The translations under genes were made by a program, and so were the position numbers. The notes below the pieces were generated by a model. It was not told where the DNA came from. It made no database searches and was given only the letters and a program-made list of their open reading frames with translations. A DNA stretch of 57,823 nt from IMG/VR virus record IMGVR_UViG_3300024520_000084, positions 1 to 57,823 of that record; one strand, 5' to 3'. Source of the stretch: a virus. Shown here piece by piece: positions 57,210-57,823 of this stretch; within the stretch, counting starts at the first letter, position 1, and the number at the start of each line of letters is the position of its first letter.

Positions 57210-57823
57210 CTAGAATGGTACTTCGTCAGAGGATTGATCGGCAATGACTTCCGTTTCCTGTACCGGTGGAGCAATACTCAACTCCCCACTGGAAATGGAG
57301 CCATGAAGTTCCTTGCAGTCATTGTAGGCTTCCAGAGAGGGAACCGGACCCTCAAGGGAAATGCTCCAAGAGCCCCACGATCCCTTATCGTTACCGTCCT
57401 CGACAGACTTTAAACGATAGGTGTTCGCAAATGACGGCAGCGTTGAGCCCTTGTGCTTCTGCATCATCATCATCGACAGCCAGAGACGCGACTTCTTCAA
57501 TTGCGTCTTTTTCATGTCCACAATAGCATTCTCAAGATTGCCGTCTTCGTGAACAATCTTAATGTAATGCTGGGCAGTACGAACCAGTTCGTTGCCGTTG
57601 GCCAGCAACTCCATGCCGGAGTCCTTATCCCGCACGGCTGTTCGTACATCCTTTGAGTCGGCAGACAACTCACCCTCAAACCCGCCGCCCTGATTTCGCG
57701 GTACGAACTCTAAGAACTTCATCTGAAAGAACACGGGAAGTACAGAGACACCCTTGTCCCCATCCCACACCTTGTTGGTCACGGTATTAAAAATGTCTCC
57801 TTGACCGGCTCCCTCAATGTACG
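57210..57823 (-). CDS. SSB-like protein, C-terminal part (cut by window edge)
   Basis: An open frame enters from base 57821 with YIEGAGQGDIFNTVTNKVWD and ends with DQSSDEVPF. The last residues, acidic followed by a terminal Phe (DEVPF), are like the C-terminal tail of single-strand binding proteins (DDDIPF in E. coli), through which SSB recruits partners. The middle is beta-rich with many aromatic and basic residues. I infer it is the continuation of the gene at 1-138, and that the intact protein coats single-stranded DNA for the primase, helicase and polymerase encoded downstream. An internal GTG at 57782 is not the true start. Confidence 0.75.
   Translation of the reverse strand, partial: YIEGAGQGDIFNTVTNKVWDGDKGVSVLPVFFQMKFLEFVPRNQGGGFEGELSADSKDVRTAVRDKDSGMELLANGNELVRTAQHYIKIVHEDGNLENAIVDMKKTQLKKSRLWLSMMMMQKHKGSTLPSFANTYRLKSVEDGNDKGSWGSWSISLEGPVPSLEAYNDCKELHGSISSGELSIAPPVQETEVIADQSSDEVPF

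Noticed and set aside
1-57823. Exact circular closure of the sequence
   Set aside because: Joining base 57823 to base 1 shifts the SSB-like frame by one base and meets a stop, so some bases must be missing at the junction.

Overview
The window is almost certainly the near-complete genome of a lytic tailed bacteriophage, most likely a marine podovirus-like phage of an alphaproteobacterium. This rests on the gene content: small and large terminase, portal, scaffold, major capsid protein, P22-type head-tail adaptor and tail proteins, very large internal virion proteins, a spanin pair, two lysins, a family A DNA polymerase, a primase and helicases. No integrase, phage RNA polymerase, rRNA or convincing tRNA was seen. 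The mixture resembles what I know of HMO-2011-like and related SAR116/roseobacter phages, but the host assignment is inference. The two window ends carry the N-terminal and C-terminal parts of one single-stranded-DNA-binding-like gene, so the molecule is circular or circularly permuted with a few bases missing at the cut.

Layout. (1) 1-1064 and 51919-57823, minus strand, join across the ends into one replication operon: two small conserved proteins, the SSB-like protein, an archaeo-eukaryotic-type primase, a UvrD-like helicase, a DUF6378-like protein and DNA polymerase A. (2) 1119-3487, plus: an SNF2-type helicase, a ribbon-helix-helix-like protein and an XRE-type HTH protein. (3) 3484-9574, minus: an accessory block with a SleB-like hydrolase, zinc-finger miniproteins, a PAPS-reductase-like enzyme, a cytosine-C5 methyltransferase-like protein, tiny membrane peptides and a ParB-like DGQHR protein. 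(4) 9596-13922, mixed strands: a DnaJ-finger protein, a structured-RNA candidate, the small terminase, a VRR-NUC-like nuclease, a GP88-domain protein and several small genes. (5) 13958-51918, plus: one long late operon with terminase large subunit, exported and membrane proteins with spanins, portal, co-chaperonin, scaffold, capsid, connectors, tail proteins, a giant repeat fibre with an S74 self-cleaving chaperone, internal virion proteins and an M15 peptidase.

The intergenic DNA is unusually informative. Three G-rich (GGGTC)n arrays sit at 8425-8492, 11091-11268 and 12489-12557, each with strong GC hairpins on its right side; two of them directly abut the -35 box of a minus-strand promoter. 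Several promoters share a CATG-rich palindrome. A perfect copy of the bacterial chromosomal centromere site parS (TGTTTCACGTGAAACA) lies in the late operon at 24359-24374, just upstream of a virion-region gene. About 89 nt at 9864-9952 can fold into a closed multi-helix RNA ahead of an intrinsic terminator.

How it works together: early and replication genes are read from sigma70-like host promoters, and replication uses the phage's own primase, helicases, SSB and Pol A. The late operon builds the capsid, aided by a phage GroES-like co-chaperonin, packages DNA with TerS/TerL, and lyses the cell with a hydrolase, an overlapping inner/outer spanin pair and small membrane proteins as holin candidates.
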